Origin: Neptunomonas japonica DSM 18939
GTDB lineage: Bacteria; Pseudomonadota; Gammaproteobacteria; Pseudomonadales; Balneatricaceae
Length of the DNA: 64,000 nucleotides
Reading direction: 5' to 3'
Assembly: GCF_000422765.1 (NCBI RefSeq)
Contig: NZ_AUGR01000002.1
Span: forward strand, 1 to 64,000
Part shown: one piece after another, positions 8,557 through 18,461 of the stretch
Numbering within the stretch: the first letter of the stretch is position 1
Layout: every line of letters begins with the position of its first letter
Made by a program: the position numbers and the translations under genes
Notes under the pieces: model-generated
Told to the model about the DNA's origin: nothing
Databases searched by the model: none
Seen by the model: the letters and a program-made list of their open reading frames with translations, nothing else

Positions 8557-11307
8557 TTAATGCGCTTGCTCCCAATTTTCGCCACTTCCCGCCTCTACAA
8601 TTAAAGGTACATCAAGTTCCGCTGCATGCTGCATTTGCTCAGAGACCTGCACACTAAACGCCTCAACCTGATCAGCCCTAACCTCAAAGACCAACTCATC
8701 GTGTACCTGCATAATCATGCTGGCATCAAAGCCGCTATCAGGAAGCCATTGATCAACTTTAATCATTGCCCGCTTAATAATGTCAGCTGCTGTCCCTTGC
8801 ATCGGCGCATTTATCGCTGTTCGTTCTGCAGCTTGACGCTGAATGGCATTACTCGCATTAATTGCAGGCAGATATAAGCGCCGTCCGTATACGGTCTCTA
8901 CATAACCCTGAGTTTTAGCTTTATCGCGAATGTCTTCCATATAATTTTGCACCCCTGGGTAAGTAGCAAAATAATGTTCAATGTATTTTTTCGCATCATT
9001 ACGGCCAATACCCAACTGCTTCGCCAAACCAAATGCTGACATTCCATAAATCAAACCAAAGTTGATCGCTTTTGCGCTACGACGCTGATCAGCGGTGACC
9101 TGGCTGAGCTCAGTTTTAAAGACTTCCGCAGCTGTCGCCTTGTGGATATCTTCTCCCTGTGAAAAGGCATTGAGCAAGCCCTCATCACCCGACAGGTGCG
9201 CCATAATGCGCAGTTCAATCTGAGAGTAATCGGCAGCCACCAATACATAGCCTTCAGGTGCGACAAAGGCATGCCGAATGCGTCTACCTTCAGCCGTTCT
9301 TACGGGGATATTTTGTAAGTTTGGATCGGTTGATGAAAGCCGCCCTGTAGCGGTTATTGCCTGATGGTACGAAGTATGAATACGCCCGGTACGCTTATTA
9401 ATCATCAGAGGTAGCTTATCCGTATAGGTCGACTTCAGCTTACTCAGGCTACGGTGTTCAAGAAGCAACTTCGGTAGTTCATACTCCAACGCCAGCTCTT
9501 GTAAAACTTCTTCAGCCGTGGACGGTACGCCTTTGGGTGTTTTCTTACGCACAGGTAGCTGCATTTTTTCAAACAGTATGACTTGTAGTTGCTTAGGCGA
9601 AGCCAGATTAAACTCTTCACCTGCTAATTCATGCACCGAGCGCTGCAGCTCTGCAAGACGCTGCTCTATCTCTAGACTCTGCTTGCCCAGTAGGTTTGCA
9701 TCCACTTTAGCACCATGGCGCTCAATTTTAGATAACACAGGAATCAATGGTCGTTCTATGCCGGTAAAAACACGACTTAACGATGCCTCTGTGGATAACT
9801 TTGCATCTAATGCTTGATGTAAACGCAACGTGATATCAGCATCTTCAGCCGCATATGGGCCTGCCTGCTCAAGATCAACCTGATTGAAAGTCAGCTGCTT
9901 CTTACCTTTCCCGGCAATCTCTTCAAAGGTAACCGTTTTAACACCCAGATACTTTTGTGCAAGGCTATCCATATCGTGGCGGGTAGCCACTGAGTTCAAC
10001 ACATAAGATTCCAGCATCGTATCAAAAGCAACGCCTTTTAAGTCGATGTCATAGCGAGCTAACACGTTCATATCAAACTTAATGTGTTGACCTACTTTTT
10101 TGTGAGCATCACTTTCTAATAACGGCTTTAACTGTGCTAAGACTGAGTTGCGATCCAGCTGAGCCGGTGCTCCCATATAATCATGCGCTAAAGGAACATA
10201 CGCGGCCTCTCCTGCCTCTACTGCAAAAGAAACACCGACGAGTTCAGCTTCCATATAATCTAACCGGTCCGTTTCTGTGTCAAAAGCAAAAAGGTCAGCG
10301 GATTTAAGCTTTTCAAGCCAACGGTCTAGTTCGGCCTGCTCAGTAATCACCTGATAGTCTACGCTTTGCGGTATGTCTGGCATCGCAGCTACTGCGGCCT
10401 TTTCGACTGCTACCGCTTCAATGCCTTCTTCAAGCTCCTTTACCCAAGTGCGAAATTCATAGGTATTGAAGAGTTCCAAAAGTTGCTCTTTATTCTGTTT
10501 GGGGTGCTTTATATCTGAAAGCTCAAAATCTAGTGGGACATCCGTTTTAATCGTGGCTAGCAGATACGATAAGTCAGCCGCTTCTCGATTCTCTTCCAAT
10601 TTTTTTGCCATTGTTTTCGAACCACGAAAACCTAACGTAGCAATATCACCCAAACGTTGATAGAGCTCTGAAATCCCACCAATACCTTGCAATAAAGCCA
10701 GTGCCGTTTTTTCTCCAACACCCGCTACACCTGGAATATTGTCGCTTTTATCACCCATCAATGCTAAAAAATCGATGATTAGATTAGGAGGAATGCCGTA
10801 CTTCTCTTCAACTCCTTTCTCATCCATTACAGTATTTGTCATGGTATTAATTAAGGTGACATGCTTATTCACCAGTTGAGCCATATCCTTATCGCCCGTG
10901 GAAATCAAAATATCACAACCTTGCTCAGTCGCCTGCAAAGCCATAGTGCCTATCACGTCGTCCGCTTCCACACCTCCCTCAACAATTAGTGGCAACCCCA
11001 TTGCACGGATAATGTTGTGTATCGGCTCTATCTGTAAGCGCAGATCATCTGGCATAGGAGGGCGATGTGATTTATATTCTGCAAAAATCTCATCACGGAA
11101 CGTCTTTCCTTTAGCGTCAAAGATAACGGCAATACGGCTGTCGGGATATTGGTTAATCAAGCTACGTATCATCGAGGTGACTACACGGATAGCACCACTA
11201 GGCGTGCCATCACTGGTCCGTAAATCCGCTTGTTGAGAAGCAAAAAAAGCACGGTATAAATAAGATGAACCGTCGACTAAAATAAGGGGGGCTGGTTGCT
11301 GGGTCAT
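8557..11307 (-). CDS. polA: DNA polymerase I
   Basis: PolA fills gaps in repair and removes Okazaki primers. The 916-residue protein has all three E. coli-type modules: an N-terminal 5'-3' exonuclease (about 1-290, with [12 protein letters not shown] and [10 protein letters not shown]), a 3'-5' proofreading domain with the intact acidic motif FDTETD (about 345), and the polymerase with DYSQIELR and a C-terminal [10 protein letters not shown]. The ATG at 11307 is used rather than the TTG two codons earlier; an ACGGA ribosome site fits it. It stands alone on the minus strand, opposite engB and divergent from the DUF2782 gene. Confidence 0.97.
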   Translation of the reverse strand: MTQQPAPLILVDGSSYLYRAFFASQQADLRTSDGTPSGAIRVVTSMIRSLINQYPDSRIAVIFDAKGKTFRDEIFAEYKSHRPPMPDDLRLQIEPIHNIIRAMGLPLIVEGGVEADDVIGTMALQATEQGCDILISTGDKDMAQLVNKHVTLINTMTNTVMDEKGVEEKYGIPPNLIIDFLALMGDKSDNIPGVAGVGEKTALALLQGIGGISELYQRLGDIATLGFRGSKTMAKKLEENREAADLSYLLATIKTDVPLDFELSDIKHPKQNKEQLLELFNTYEFRTWVKELEEGIEAVAVEKAAVAAMPDIPQSVDYQVITEQAELDRWLEKLKSADLFAFDTETDRLDYMEAELVGVSFAVEAGEAAYVPLAHDYMGAPAQLDRNSVLAQLKPLLESDAHKKVGQHIKFDMNVLARYDIDLKGVAFDTMLESYVLNSVATRHDMDSLAQKYLGVKTVTFEEIAGKGKKQLTFNQVDLEQAGPYAAEDADITLRLHQALDAKLSTEASLSRVFTGIERPLIPVLSKIERHGAKVDANLLGKQSLEIEQRLAELQRSVHELAGEEFNLASPKQLQVILFEKMQLPVRKKTPKGVPSTAEEVLQELALEYELPKLLLEHRSLSKLKSTYTDKLPLMINKRTGRIHTSYHQAITATGRLSSTDPNLQNIPVRTAEGRRIRHAFVAPEGYVLVAADYSQIELRIMAHLSGDEGLLNAFSQGEDIHKATAAEVFKTELSQVTADQRRSAKAINFGLIYGMSAFGLAKQLGIGRNDAKKYIEHYFATYPGVQNYMEDIRDKAKTQGYVETVYGRRLYLPAINASNAIQRQAAERTAINAPMQGTAADIIKRAMIKVDQWLPDSGFDASMIMQVHDELVFEVRADQVEAFSVQVSEQMQHAAELDVPLIVEAGSGENWEQAH

Positions 11308-11408
11308 TATCAATCCGTCAGTTAGTTATCCCTGAGACTTTACAGAGCAAGTGTCCGGGCTCACAATCATAGTAAAAATGGCACGACCAAACCAATGGGT
11401 ATGGAAGA

Positions 11409-11693
11409 ATGAGTAAACAATTACTGATATTACTGGCACTTTTTATGTCAGTTACCGCTTTTGCCGCAGGTGTACCTGGAGATCCTGAAGAGGGACAGCC
11501 AGAGATTAGTATTCATCATCAGGATGATACCACCTATTACGAATACCGTATCAATGGTGAGCTAAGAGAAATTAAAGTGGTGCCATCCGTTGGTAAGCCC
11601 TATTATCTGGTTCCTTCAGAAGGACATGGATCTATGGTCCGTATTGAAGAATCATCACTCCTGATCCCTAAGTGGGTTATTTTTCGCTGGTAA
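11409..11693 (+). CDS. DUF2782 family exported protein
   Basis: A 94-residue protein with a Sec signal peptide (about 1-19, ending TAFAA) and a short mature domain containing YYEYRINGELREIKVVP and KPYYLVP. It belongs to the DUF2782 family, which in Pseudomonas also sits between polA and thrB. Function unknown; likely periplasmic. It ends 4 bp before thrB and is probably cotranscribed with it. Confidence 0.85.
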   Translation: MSKQLLILLALFMSVTAFAAGVPGDPEEGQPEISIHHQDDTTYYEYRINGELREIKVVPSVGKPYYLVPSEGHGSMVRIEESSLLIPKWVIFRW

Positions 11694-11697
11694 TCAC

Positions 11698-12675
11698 GTG
11701 GCCGTATATACACAACTTTCGCAAGACGACATGACAAACTTACTCGTCCAGTATGACTTAGGGCAGTTAGTTTCCTACAAAGGCATTGAAGGCGGTATTG
11801 AAAATACCAATTACTTCGTGACGCTCGAAAAAGACCATCAGCAAACTGAATATGTGCTGACAGTGTTTGAAGAGTTTGGCATGGACGATATGCCCTTCTT
11901 TGTAGAACTCACAACCTGGCTAGCTGAGCGGCAATTACCCGTGCCATTTCCTTTTAAGGACAGTAACGGTATTGCACTCAAAAAGTTGCATAACCGCCCG
12001 GCACTCATACAGCCACGCTTTAGCGGCGAGCATGTTGCTCAACAAGATTTAACCCCTGAGCACTGTGCCTCTATCGGGACGCACCTGGCCAAATTTCACC
12101 TAGCAGCAGAAAATTTCTATTTACGTCGACAAGCGCATCGCGGAGTTTTCTGGTGGCGACGTGAAAGCCAGAATATTCAACGCTACTTAAGCAAAGAAGA
12201 TGGCGAGTTACTCGCTCAAGAAGTTCGCTTATTTGATGAGCTACGCGAACAACCTTGGGGGCTTCCAATGGGTATCATTCATGGCGATATGTTTCATGAT
12301 AATGCGCTATTTGAAGGTAACCAGGTATCGGCTATTCTTGATGTTTATAATGCCGCGACAGCCTTCTTATTATTTGATTTGGCGATCGTCGCTAACGACT
12401 GGTGCACTCTACCCGACGGAACGATTGATACTCAACGTGAGCAAGCATTATTAAAAGCTTATCATGCCCAAAGGCCTTTCACCGCTGATGAGTACAAAGC
12501 ATGGCCACAGCTGACACGCACTGCTGCCATGCGTTTTTGGTTATCACGCCTTATTCCTGCATGTGGCATTGAGCAAGCAGGCCGCCAAAGTGGCGACATG
12601 GTGATTAAAGACCCTGATGAGCTTAAACGTATACTACTCAATCGCATCGCAACCCCTTCGAGCCTGCCTAGCTAA
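11698..12675 (+). CDS. thrB: Homoserine kinase ThrB (choline kinase-like fold)
   Basis: Phosphorylates homoserine for threonine synthesis. This is the Pseudomonas/Rhizobium type with a protein-kinase-like phosphotransferase fold, not the GHMP kinase of E. coli. Evidence is the catalytic HGDMFHDN (H195-G-D197 and onward), the downstream DVYNAA metal motif, the FEEFGMDDMPFF region and the length of 325 residues. The start is GTG at 11698, following the DUF2782 stop by 4 bp. Confidence 0.92.
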   Translation: MAVYTQLSQDDMTNLLVQYDLGQLVSYKGIEGGIENTNYFVTLEKDHQQTEYVLTVFEEFGMDDMPFFVELTTWLAERQLPVPFPFKDSNGIALKKLHNRPALIQPRFSGEHVAQQDLTPEHCASIGTHLAKFHLAAENFYLRRQAHRGVFWWRRESQNIQRYLSKEDGELLAQEVRLFDELREQPWGLPMGIIHGDMFHDNALFEGNQVSAILDVYNAATAFLLFDLAIVANDWCTLPDGTIDTQREQALLKAYHAQRPFTADEYKAWPQLTRTAAMRFWLSRLIPACGIEQAGRQSGDMVIKDPDELKRILLNRIATPSSLPS

Positions 12676-12686
12676 AAACTAGGCAG
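12664..12686 (+). terminator. Hairpin overlapping the thrB stop
   Basis: Perfect 8-bp stem CTGCCTAG/CTAGGCAG (12664-12671 with 12679-12686). The thrB TAA is in the loop. Only TTTCC follows, so termination would be weak. Confidence 0.45.
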
Positions 12687-12722
12687 TTTCCCACTGAACT
12701 CATAAATAAAGCGCCTTTAACG

Positions 12723-14936
12723 ATGGATGTAACTGCAATAATTGATGGTTTAAACGATGCACAACGCAGCGCTGTAACTGCGCCAGTACAAAACCTATTA
12801 ATACTGGCCGGTGCAGGCTCAGGAAAAACACGCGTACTGGTACACCGTATTGCTTGGCTCGTGCAAACAGAGAATATTTCTCCTTACTCCATCATGGCAG
12901 TGACCTTTACCAACAAAGCGGCACGCGAAATGCGTGGTCGCATAGAAACACTGCTGGGCGTTAACCCCAATGGCATGTGGGTCGGTACTTTCCACGGTTT
13001 GGCGCACCGTATATTGCGCGCTCATTGGCGCGACGCAGGCCTTAATGAAAACTTCCAGATAATGGATAGCGAAGATCAGTTACGCCTGATAAAGCGACTA
13101 TGTAAAGAGATGTCATTGGATGATACTCGCTGGCCCGCACGTCAATTCCAATGGTTCATCAATGCGCAAAAAGATGAAGGATTGCGCAGTCGCCACTTAG
13201 AACGAACAGCCGACCCACATGACATCACCATGATTCGTATGTATGAAGCCTACGAAGAAGCGTGCGATCGTGGAGGAATGATTGATTTTGGTGAGCTACT
13301 GCTGCGTTGTTTAGAACTATTACGTGATCGTAACCCGTCATTGCTACAACATTATCAGCAGCGCTTTCGTTACCTGCTCGTTGATGAGTTCCAAGATACC
13401 AACTCCATTCAATACGCATGGCTAAGATTACTCTGTGGAAATGACCGCAAGCTCATGGCTGTCGGTGATGATGACCAATCTATCTATGGATGGCGCGGTG
13501 CACGTATTGAGAATATCCAGAATCTTCCAGAACATTTCCCTGGGGCCGACACGATACGCTTGGAGCAAAATTATCGCTCTACACAAACAATCCTGAAAGC
13601 CGCTAATACCGTTATTGAAAACAATCGAGGACGCTTAGGAAAAGAGCTTTGGACAGATGGCAAAGACGGAGAAAAAATCAGTCTTTACGCGGCCTTCAAC
13701 GAGCAAGATGAAGCACGCTTTATTGTCGGCCAGATCCAAAAGTGGGTCGACGAAGGCAACCTACGCTCAGAATCCGCCATACTTTACCGCTCAAACGCCC
13801 AATCTCGAGTATTAGAAGAAGCACTCATCCGTAGCGGCATGCCCTATAAGATTTACGGCGGTCATCGTTTCTACGACCGTTTAGAAATCAAAAACGCTTT
13901 AGCTTACCTGCGCCTCGTATCCAATCGCGAAGATGATACAGCCATGGAGCGCATCATTAATGTGCCCACACGCGGTATCGGTACTCGCACAATAGAAATA
14001 GTTCGCGAACAAGCCAGAGCAGAAAACGTATCGATGTGGCGTGCCGCAAATGAAGTCGTAGAGTATAAAAAGCTGCCCTCTCGCGCACTGACAGCACTAC
14101 AACTCTTTCTAGATCTGATTAACCAGATCGATACCGATTCTATGGGCACAGAGTTACACGAACAAACAGACCATGCGATTCAACTCAGTGGTTTAATCGA
14201 CCATCACAAGAAAGAGAAAGGTGAAAAAGCCCAATCTCGATTAGAAAACCTTGAAGAACTGATTAACGCGGCCAAACAGTTTAGCGGTCAATGGGTCGCT
14301 AGCCCTGAAGAAGAGAATGTAAACGAGCTATCTGCCTTTTTGGATCAAGCGGCCCTGGATGCTGGTGATGCACAAGCAGCCGACCACCAAGATAGCGTTC
14401 AGCTAATGACCTTACATTCAGCCAAAGGTCTAGAATTCCCGATGGTTTTTCTCGGTGGAGTAGAAGAAGGTTTATTCCCGCATAAAATGTCAGCAGAAGA
14501 GCCGGGGCGTATGGAGGAAGAACGCAGGCTTTGTTATGTCGGTATTACCCGCGCTATGCAAAAGCTGTTTTTAACTTACGCCGAATCCCGTCGGATGCAT
14601 GGCCAAGAAACGTTTAACCGCCCTTCGCGTTTTATTCAGGAAATCCCTTCTGAACTAATCGAAGAAGTACGCTTAAACGCTAGTGTCAGCCGTCCAATGA
14701 CCTCAAGAAATGACTATAACAACTCATCCAATAGCAAATTTAGTCCAAACTCGGTTCAAATGGATGACGGCACCCCTAAACTCTATATTGGTCAACAAGT
14801 GCGCCACCAAAGCTTCGGAGAAGGCATCGTCCTGAACTGCGAAGGCACAGGCCCTAAAGCCCGTATACAGGTTAATTTTGAAAATGTCGGCATGAAATGG
14901 CTAGTCTTGGGCTTTGCTAAGTTAGAGCCGGTGTAA
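12723..14936 (+). CDS. uvrD: DNA helicase II UvrD
   Basis: A superfamily 1A 3'-5' helicase for mismatch and nucleotide-excision repair. The 737-residue protein has motif I AGAGSGKT (29-36), motif II DEFQDTN, motif III GDDDQSIYGWRGA, motif V LMTLHSAKGLEFP and motif VI RRLCYVGITRAM, and a C-terminal Tudor-like segment starting IGQQVRHQSFGEG that in UvrD/PcrA contacts RNA polymerase. The ATG at 12723 follows thrB by 47 bp. Confidence 0.96.
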   Translation: MDVTAIIDGLNDAQRSAVTAPVQNLLILAGAGSGKTRVLVHRIAWLVQTENISPYSIMAVTFTNKAAREMRGRIETLLGVNPNGMWVGTFHGLAHRILRAHWRDAGLNENFQIMDSEDQLRLIKRLCKEMSLDDTRWPARQFQWFINAQKDEGLRSRHLERTADPHDITMIRMYEAYEEACDRGGMIDFGELLLRCLELLRDRNPSLLQHYQQRFRYLLVDEFQDTNSIQYAWLRLLCGNDRKLMAVGDDDQSIYGWRGARIENIQNLPEHFPGADTIRLEQNYRSTQTILKAANTVIENNRGRLGKELWTDGKDGEKISLYAAFNEQDEARFIVGQIQKWVDEGNLRSESAILYRSNAQSRVLEEALIRSGMPYKIYGGHRFYDRLEIKNALAYLRLVSNREDDTAMERIINVPTRGIGTRTIEIVREQARAENVSMWRAANEVVEYKKLPSRALTALQLFLDLINQIDTDSMGTELHEQTDHAIQLSGLIDHHKKEKGEKAQSRLENLEELINAAKQFSGQWVASPEEENVNELSAFLDQAALDAGDAQAADHQDSVQLMTLHSAKGLEFPMVFLGGVEEGLFPHKMSAEEPGRMEEERRLCYVGITRAMQKLFLTYAESRRMHGQETFNRPSRFIQEIPSELIEEVRLNASVSRPMTSRNDYNNSSNSKFSPNSVQMDDGTPKLYIGQQVRHQSFGEGIVLNCEGTGPKARIQVNFENVGMKWLVLGFAKLEPV

Positions 14937-14946
14937 ATACCGGCTC
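14925..14946. terminator. Hairpin between uvrD and the VanZ-like gene
   Basis: Perfect 8-bp stem GAGCCGGT/ACCGGCTC (14925-14932 with 14939-14946); the uvrD TAA is in the loop and the convergent VanZ-like gene stops at 14950. No T run follows on the plus strand; it could serve both genes. Confidence 0.5.
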
Positions 14947-14949
14947 CAT

Positions 14950-15315
14950 TCAATTAGCAGGCTTTACATCGAAGAAAAATGTAGCCATGCGGGCCAATAA
15001 CATCCCACATAGTAACCCTGTGCTATTGGCCAGCATATCCAACCACTCACCATAGCGATTTACGTACGGCTGGATGAGTTCAATAGCGCCGCTCCAGCCA
15101 ATAAAAAACATTCCAATAATTAACCAGTACTTAGGCTGGCGTAATGCGACAGGGAACATTAAACCGGCATAAGCGATAAAATGATGTGTTTTGTCCGTTC
15201 CCGGCACACTAGGCAAACCATCGGCAGGCCATAAAGAAAGAAGCGTAATAGCCAGCAGTATCAGTAATGTAATTGCCAACCAGAATCGACTCAGCAGTGT
15301 TAAAAGCGTACCCAT
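14950..15315 (-). CDS. VanZ-like family membrane protein
   Basis: A 121-residue protein with four hydrophobic segments and the VanZ-like signature DKTHHFIAYAGLMFP and the GAIELIQPYVNRYGEWLDMLANSTG stretch, whose DMLAN and acidic residues are typical of the family. VanZ relatives are small inner-membrane proteins of mostly unknown role; VanZ itself gives low-level teicoplanin resistance in Gram-positives, which should not be assumed here. It converges with uvrD. Confidence 0.8.
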   Translation of the reverse strand: MGTLLTLLSRFWLAITLLILLAITLLSLWPADGLPSVPGTDKTHHFIAYAGLMFPVALRQPKYWLIIGMFFIGWSGAIELIQPYVNRYGEWLDMLANSTGLLCGMLLARMATFFFDVKPAN

Positions 15316-15430
15316 TAATACCCTCTATATTCTTATTTCTAACGATTGAGCAGTTCTCACTCGCTAAGCAATGCCGTTATACTTCACTTCGTCTAGAATA
15401 AAAATAATAAATTTCAGAGACTGCACCTGC

Positions 15431-15994
15431 ATGCTACAAAAAACCATGTTCACTGCTCCAATTATTCGCCCCCTGCTACGTAGCTTTTCACGCGTGACAC
15501 TTAAGCTCTTAGGATGGAAAATTGTTGGCAGTATGCCTCCAGATGTCAAACAATGCGTTTTAATTGCAGCGCCACATACATCAAACTGGGATATGCCTCT
15601 AAGTTTGATGATAGCGTTTTCGTTAGATACTCAGCTACACTGGGTTGGTAAACAAAGCATTTTCAAATTCCCGTTTGACAGTTTAATGCGCTGGATGGGT
15701 GGCATACCGGTTGACCGCTCACACTCCAATAATATGGTCAACGCAACGATAGAAAAATTCAAAGAGCTACCCGAACTACGTATCATGATGTCGCCAGAAG
15801 GTACTCGAGCGCGCGTAAAACAATGGAAAAGTGGTTTTTACCATATTGCTCATGGAGCACAAGTACCTATTGCGTTAGCCTTTGTTGATTATAAAAACAA
15901 ACGTGGGGGTATCGGAAAATTCATCACGACAAGTGGTGACTATGATAAAGATATGATCGACATAAACACTTTCTATAAACCTTTATGTGACTAG
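15431..15994 (+). CDS. PlsC-like 1-acylglycerol-3-phosphate acyltransferase family protein
   Basis: A small (187 residues from this start) acyltransferase of the LPLAT superfamily. It has the HX4D catalytic motif as HTSNWD and the substrate-binding SPEGTR, in the right spacing, plus GGIPVDRS. It lacks the long C-terminal domain of PlsC, so the acceptor may not be lysophosphatidate. The open frame extends upstream to 15371, but residues before MLQKTMF fit no family and no ribosome site distinguishes the starts; 15431 or 15446 are both possible. Confidence 0.78.
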   Translation: MLQKTMFTAPIIRPLLRSFSRVTLKLLGWKIVGSMPPDVKQCVLIAAPHTSNWDMPLSLMIAFSLDTQLHWVGKQSIFKFPFDSLMRWMGGIPVDRSHSNNMVNATIEKFKELPELRIMMSPEGTRARVKQWKSGFYHIAHGAQVPIALAFVDYKNKRGGIGKFITTSGDYDKDMIDINTFYKPLCD

Positions 15995-16083
15995 CATGAA
16001 CGAAACTGTTTTGTTTTTCTTTTGTCTTAACTCTTAACGGCCAACCTATTAATTAAATTATCAACAAAAGAACATTAGTTCAT

Positions 16084-16668
16084 ATGCTCAATTACAGCGA
16101 AGCGTGCGAGCGCAACAAACAATCGATTTTAGAAAAACTGTCTACTTACTTGGCATACCGTAAAACTATTTTAGAAGTTGGTAGTGGTTCAGGCCAACAC
16201 GCATTATTTTTAAGTTCACACCACCAGCACCTGACTTGGCAGCCCTCTGATCAAGAGCGATACCTAGATGCTTTGCAGATTAACATTGAACAATATGCCT
16301 CCCAAGGTGTTTTATCCCCCATCGAACTGAACGTAAACAAAGCGTGGCCGAGCGCCTTGTATGACGGGGTTTACACCGCAAATACATTACATATTATGAG
16401 CTGGGAAGAGGTACAACTTTTTTTTAAAGGCATCGGTACACTCATCGAAAAAGGCGGCTATTTATTTGTTTATGGTCCTTTTCGCTACAACAACACCTAT
16501 ACATCAGCGAGTAACGCACAGTTTGATCAATGGCTGAAAGACCGTGATCCTGCGAGCGGAATACGTGAGTTTGAAGCCGTTAATGCTCTTGCACATGAAC
16601 AGGGTTTATTACTAGTAGAAGACTGCCTAATGCCTGCCAATAATCAATTACTTATATGGCAACGCTGA
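16084..16668 (+). CDS. DUF938 family SAM-dependent methyltransferase
   Basis: A 194-residue class I methyltransferase-like protein. The SAM-binding glycine motif is ILEVGSGSGQHALFL (about 29-43); later segments TWQPSD, NTLHIMSWEE and YGPFRYNN are typical of DUF938. The substrate is unknown. A ten-base-pair hairpin overlaps its stop codon, and it converges with the thioesterase gene. Confidence 0.85.
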   Translation: MLNYSEACERNKQSILEKLSTYLAYRKTILEVGSGSGQHALFLSSHHQHLTWQPSDQERYLDALQINIEQYASQGVLSPIELNVNKAWPSALYDGVYTANTLHIMSWEEVQLFFKGIGTLIEKGGYLFVYGPFRYNNTYTSASNAQFDQWLKDRDPASGIREFEAVNALAHEQGLLLVEDCLMPANNQLLIWQR

Positions 16669-16689
16669 TACTTAAACAGCAGCGTTGCC
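16658..16689. terminator. Convergent hairpin after the DUF938 gene
   Basis: Perfect 10-bp stem GGCAACGCTG/CAGCGTTGCC (16658-16667 with 16680-16689), overlapping the DUF938 stop codon and ending 28 bp before the 3' end of the converging thioesterase gene. No T run on either side. Confidence 0.5.
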
Positions 16690-16716
16690 TAGACAGGCGT
16701 AACAATCAAGTGGGAC

Positions 16717-17106
16717 CTATTCGTAAGAACGAATATGCCCATCATCATTAATAGCGACTTGTACACACTCGGTTTCTGTAACTTTGCGTAAAGCTCGGCC
16801 ATCAGGGCAGCGTCCCCATACCTCTACTTTCATGCGAATAGAGCTATTACCCGCTTCAACGATATCCGTATAAAAACTCAGAATGGTACCCACGAGTACC
16901 GGTGACATAAACTCCATACCACCAATAGATACCGTAGCAACACGACCTGCGGTTTCACCTCCGGCACGCATCTCAGCAGCTAATACTGCTTGCGAAGACA
17001 CCCAACCGCCATATACATCGCCAAAAACATTAGTCGCTGCATGACTAGCAGGAACTTTTAATGTCAATTCACCACGCGGCGTTAAATCAGATTGTTCACT
17101 TTTCAT
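16717..17106 (-). CDS. YciA-like acyl-CoA thioesterase
   Basis: A 129-residue hot-dog-fold thioesterase of the YciA/acyl-CoA hydrolase group. The catalytic-region motif is NVFGDVYGGWV (Asp30), followed by GGMEFMSPVLVGTILSFYTDI and a typical KVEVWGR strand. It would hydrolyse acyl-CoA in the cytoplasm; chain-length range cannot be read. It reads away from pstS. Confidence 0.85.
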   Translation of the reverse strand: MKSEQSDLTPRGELTLKVPASHAATNVFGDVYGGWVSSQAVLAAEMRAGGETAGRVATVSIGGMEFMSPVLVGTILSFYTDIVEAGNSSIRMKVEVWGRCPDGRALRKVTETECVQVAINDDGHIRSYE

Positions 17107-17267
17107 TATTTTTCTTGTTCAATATTTTGTTATTTTTAACAATTCGAAGATACTTACACAAAAGTTTAGACTTAAGTATAAAACAGTTCCACCATATTAG
17201 CAGATACTGAAACGTCACTCCTAACAATTCAATAACTTTAGCCTGCTTTTCAGCTTACAGCCTGCGA

Positions 17268-17301
17268 CTGTCACATTCTTGTCACAAATTGTATTTATAT
17301 T
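17268..17301 (+). promoter_or_regulatory. Pho box and -10 of pstS
   Basis: Two direct 7-mers, CTGTCAC (17268-17274) and TTGTCAC (17279-17285), are 11 bp apart, the PhoB-binding pattern. A -10 TATATT (17296-17301) starts 11 bp after the second repeat, as in PhoB-activated promoters that lack a -35. The pstS ATG is about 45 bp further on. Confidence 0.88.
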
Positions 17302-17347
17302 ACGGCCAACTAACTTAATAAACCCATAGTTTGTTTGGAGCTAAAAA

Positions 17348-18319
17348 ATGAAACCCATGAAGAAGTTATTCGCGGCTGTAGCAATGACTGCCACATGCCT
17401 AACAGCTAATGCTACAGACCTGCTGGATGCTAACCTGCCAACTTATACAAAAGCTTCTGGCGTATCTGGCAACTTATCTAGTGTGGGTTCAGATACATTG
17501 GCTAACTTGATGACGTTGTGGGCTGAAGAGTTCAAACGCGTATACCCAAATGTTAACGTTCAGATTCAAGCGGCTGGCTCATCTACTGCGCCACCAGCAC
17601 TGACAGAAGGCACCTCTAACATGGGCCCAATGTCTCGTAAAATGAAAGACAAAGAGATCGAAGCGTTCGAGAAGAAATACGGCTACAAACCAACACCTGT
17701 TGCTGTTGCTATTGATGCTCTTGCCGTATTTACACATAAAGATAACCCAGTTAAAGGATTATCTATTCCACAGGTTGATGCCATTTTCTCTTCTACTCGT
17801 AAATGTGGCGCCGCTAAAGATGTCACAACATGGGGACAAGTAGGTGTTGAAGGCGCTCTTGCCAACAAAAGCGTTCAGTTATTTGGACGTAACTCTGTGT
17901 CAGGCACTTATGGCTACTTCAAGAAGAAAGCATTGTGTAAAGGCGACTTCAGAAACAATGTAAACGAGCAGCCTGGTTCAGCCTCTGTTGTACAGTCAGT
18001 CTCAACATCACTGAACAGCATCGGTTACTCAGGTATTGGTTACAAAACATCATCGGTTCGCGCTTTACCATTGGCTAAGAAAGAAGGCGGTAAATTCGTA
18101 GCAGCAACACCAGAAAATGCTGTCAGCGGTGCTTACCCACTGTCTCGTTTCTTATACGTTTATGTTAATAAAAAGCCAGGCGCATCTCTTCCTCCAATGG
18201 AAGCAGAGTTCCTGAAAATGGTACTGGCTAAAGTAGGTCAGGAAGTCGTTGTAAAAGATGGCTACATCCCATTGCCAGCAAAAGTTGTTGCTAAACAGAT
18301 GGCTGATCTAGGCCTGTAA
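17348..18319 (+). CDS. pstS: Phosphate ABC transporter substrate-binding protein PstS
   Basis: Periplasmic phosphate-binding protein feeding PstCAB. The 323-residue precursor has a Sec signal peptide (about 1-22, ending TANAT). Phosphate-site segments visible are [21 protein letters not shown], and [22 protein letters not shown] ribosome site precedes the ATG. Expression should be PhoB-driven from the Pho box upstream, and an intrinsic terminator follows, so pstS is probably made in excess over pstC. Confidence 0.96.
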   Translation: MKPMKKLFAAVAMTATCLTANATDLLDANLPTYTKASGVSGNLSSVGSDTLANLMTLWAEEFKRVYPNVNVQIQAAGSSTAPPALTEGTSNMGPMSRKMKDKEIEAFEKKYGYKPTPVAVAIDALAVFTHKDNPVKGLSIPQVDAIFSSTRKCGAAKDVTTWGQVGVEGALANKSVQLFGRNSVSGTYGYFKKKALCKGDFRNNVNEQPGSASVVQSVSTSLNSIGYSGIGYKTSSVRALPLAKKEGGKFVAATPENAVSGAYPLSRFLYVYVNKKPGASLPPMEAEFLKMVLAKVGQEVVVKDGYIPLPAKVVAKQMADLGL

Positions 18320-18344
18320 AAGCAGCCTACTAGACTCGCCAAGC

Positions 18345-18373
18345 AGGGAGTGTCGAAAGACACTCCCTTTTTG
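18345..18373 (+). terminator. Intrinsic terminator after pstS
   Basis: Perfect 10-bp stem AGGGAGTGTC/GACACTCCCT (18345-18354 with 18359-18368) with a GAAA tetraloop and TTTTTG tail. Confidence 0.92.
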
Positions 18374-18461
18374 CGTTTATGATGCTCCGTAACATTAGTG
18401 TCACATAATTTGCTTATCCTATAGCCACTATTATCATGGATCCATTAGGACTACATTCCCC

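Noticed and set aside
14950-15315. Glycopeptide resistance gene (VanZ)
   Set aside because: The VanZ-like family is broad and most members have no resistance role; there are no other van genes here.
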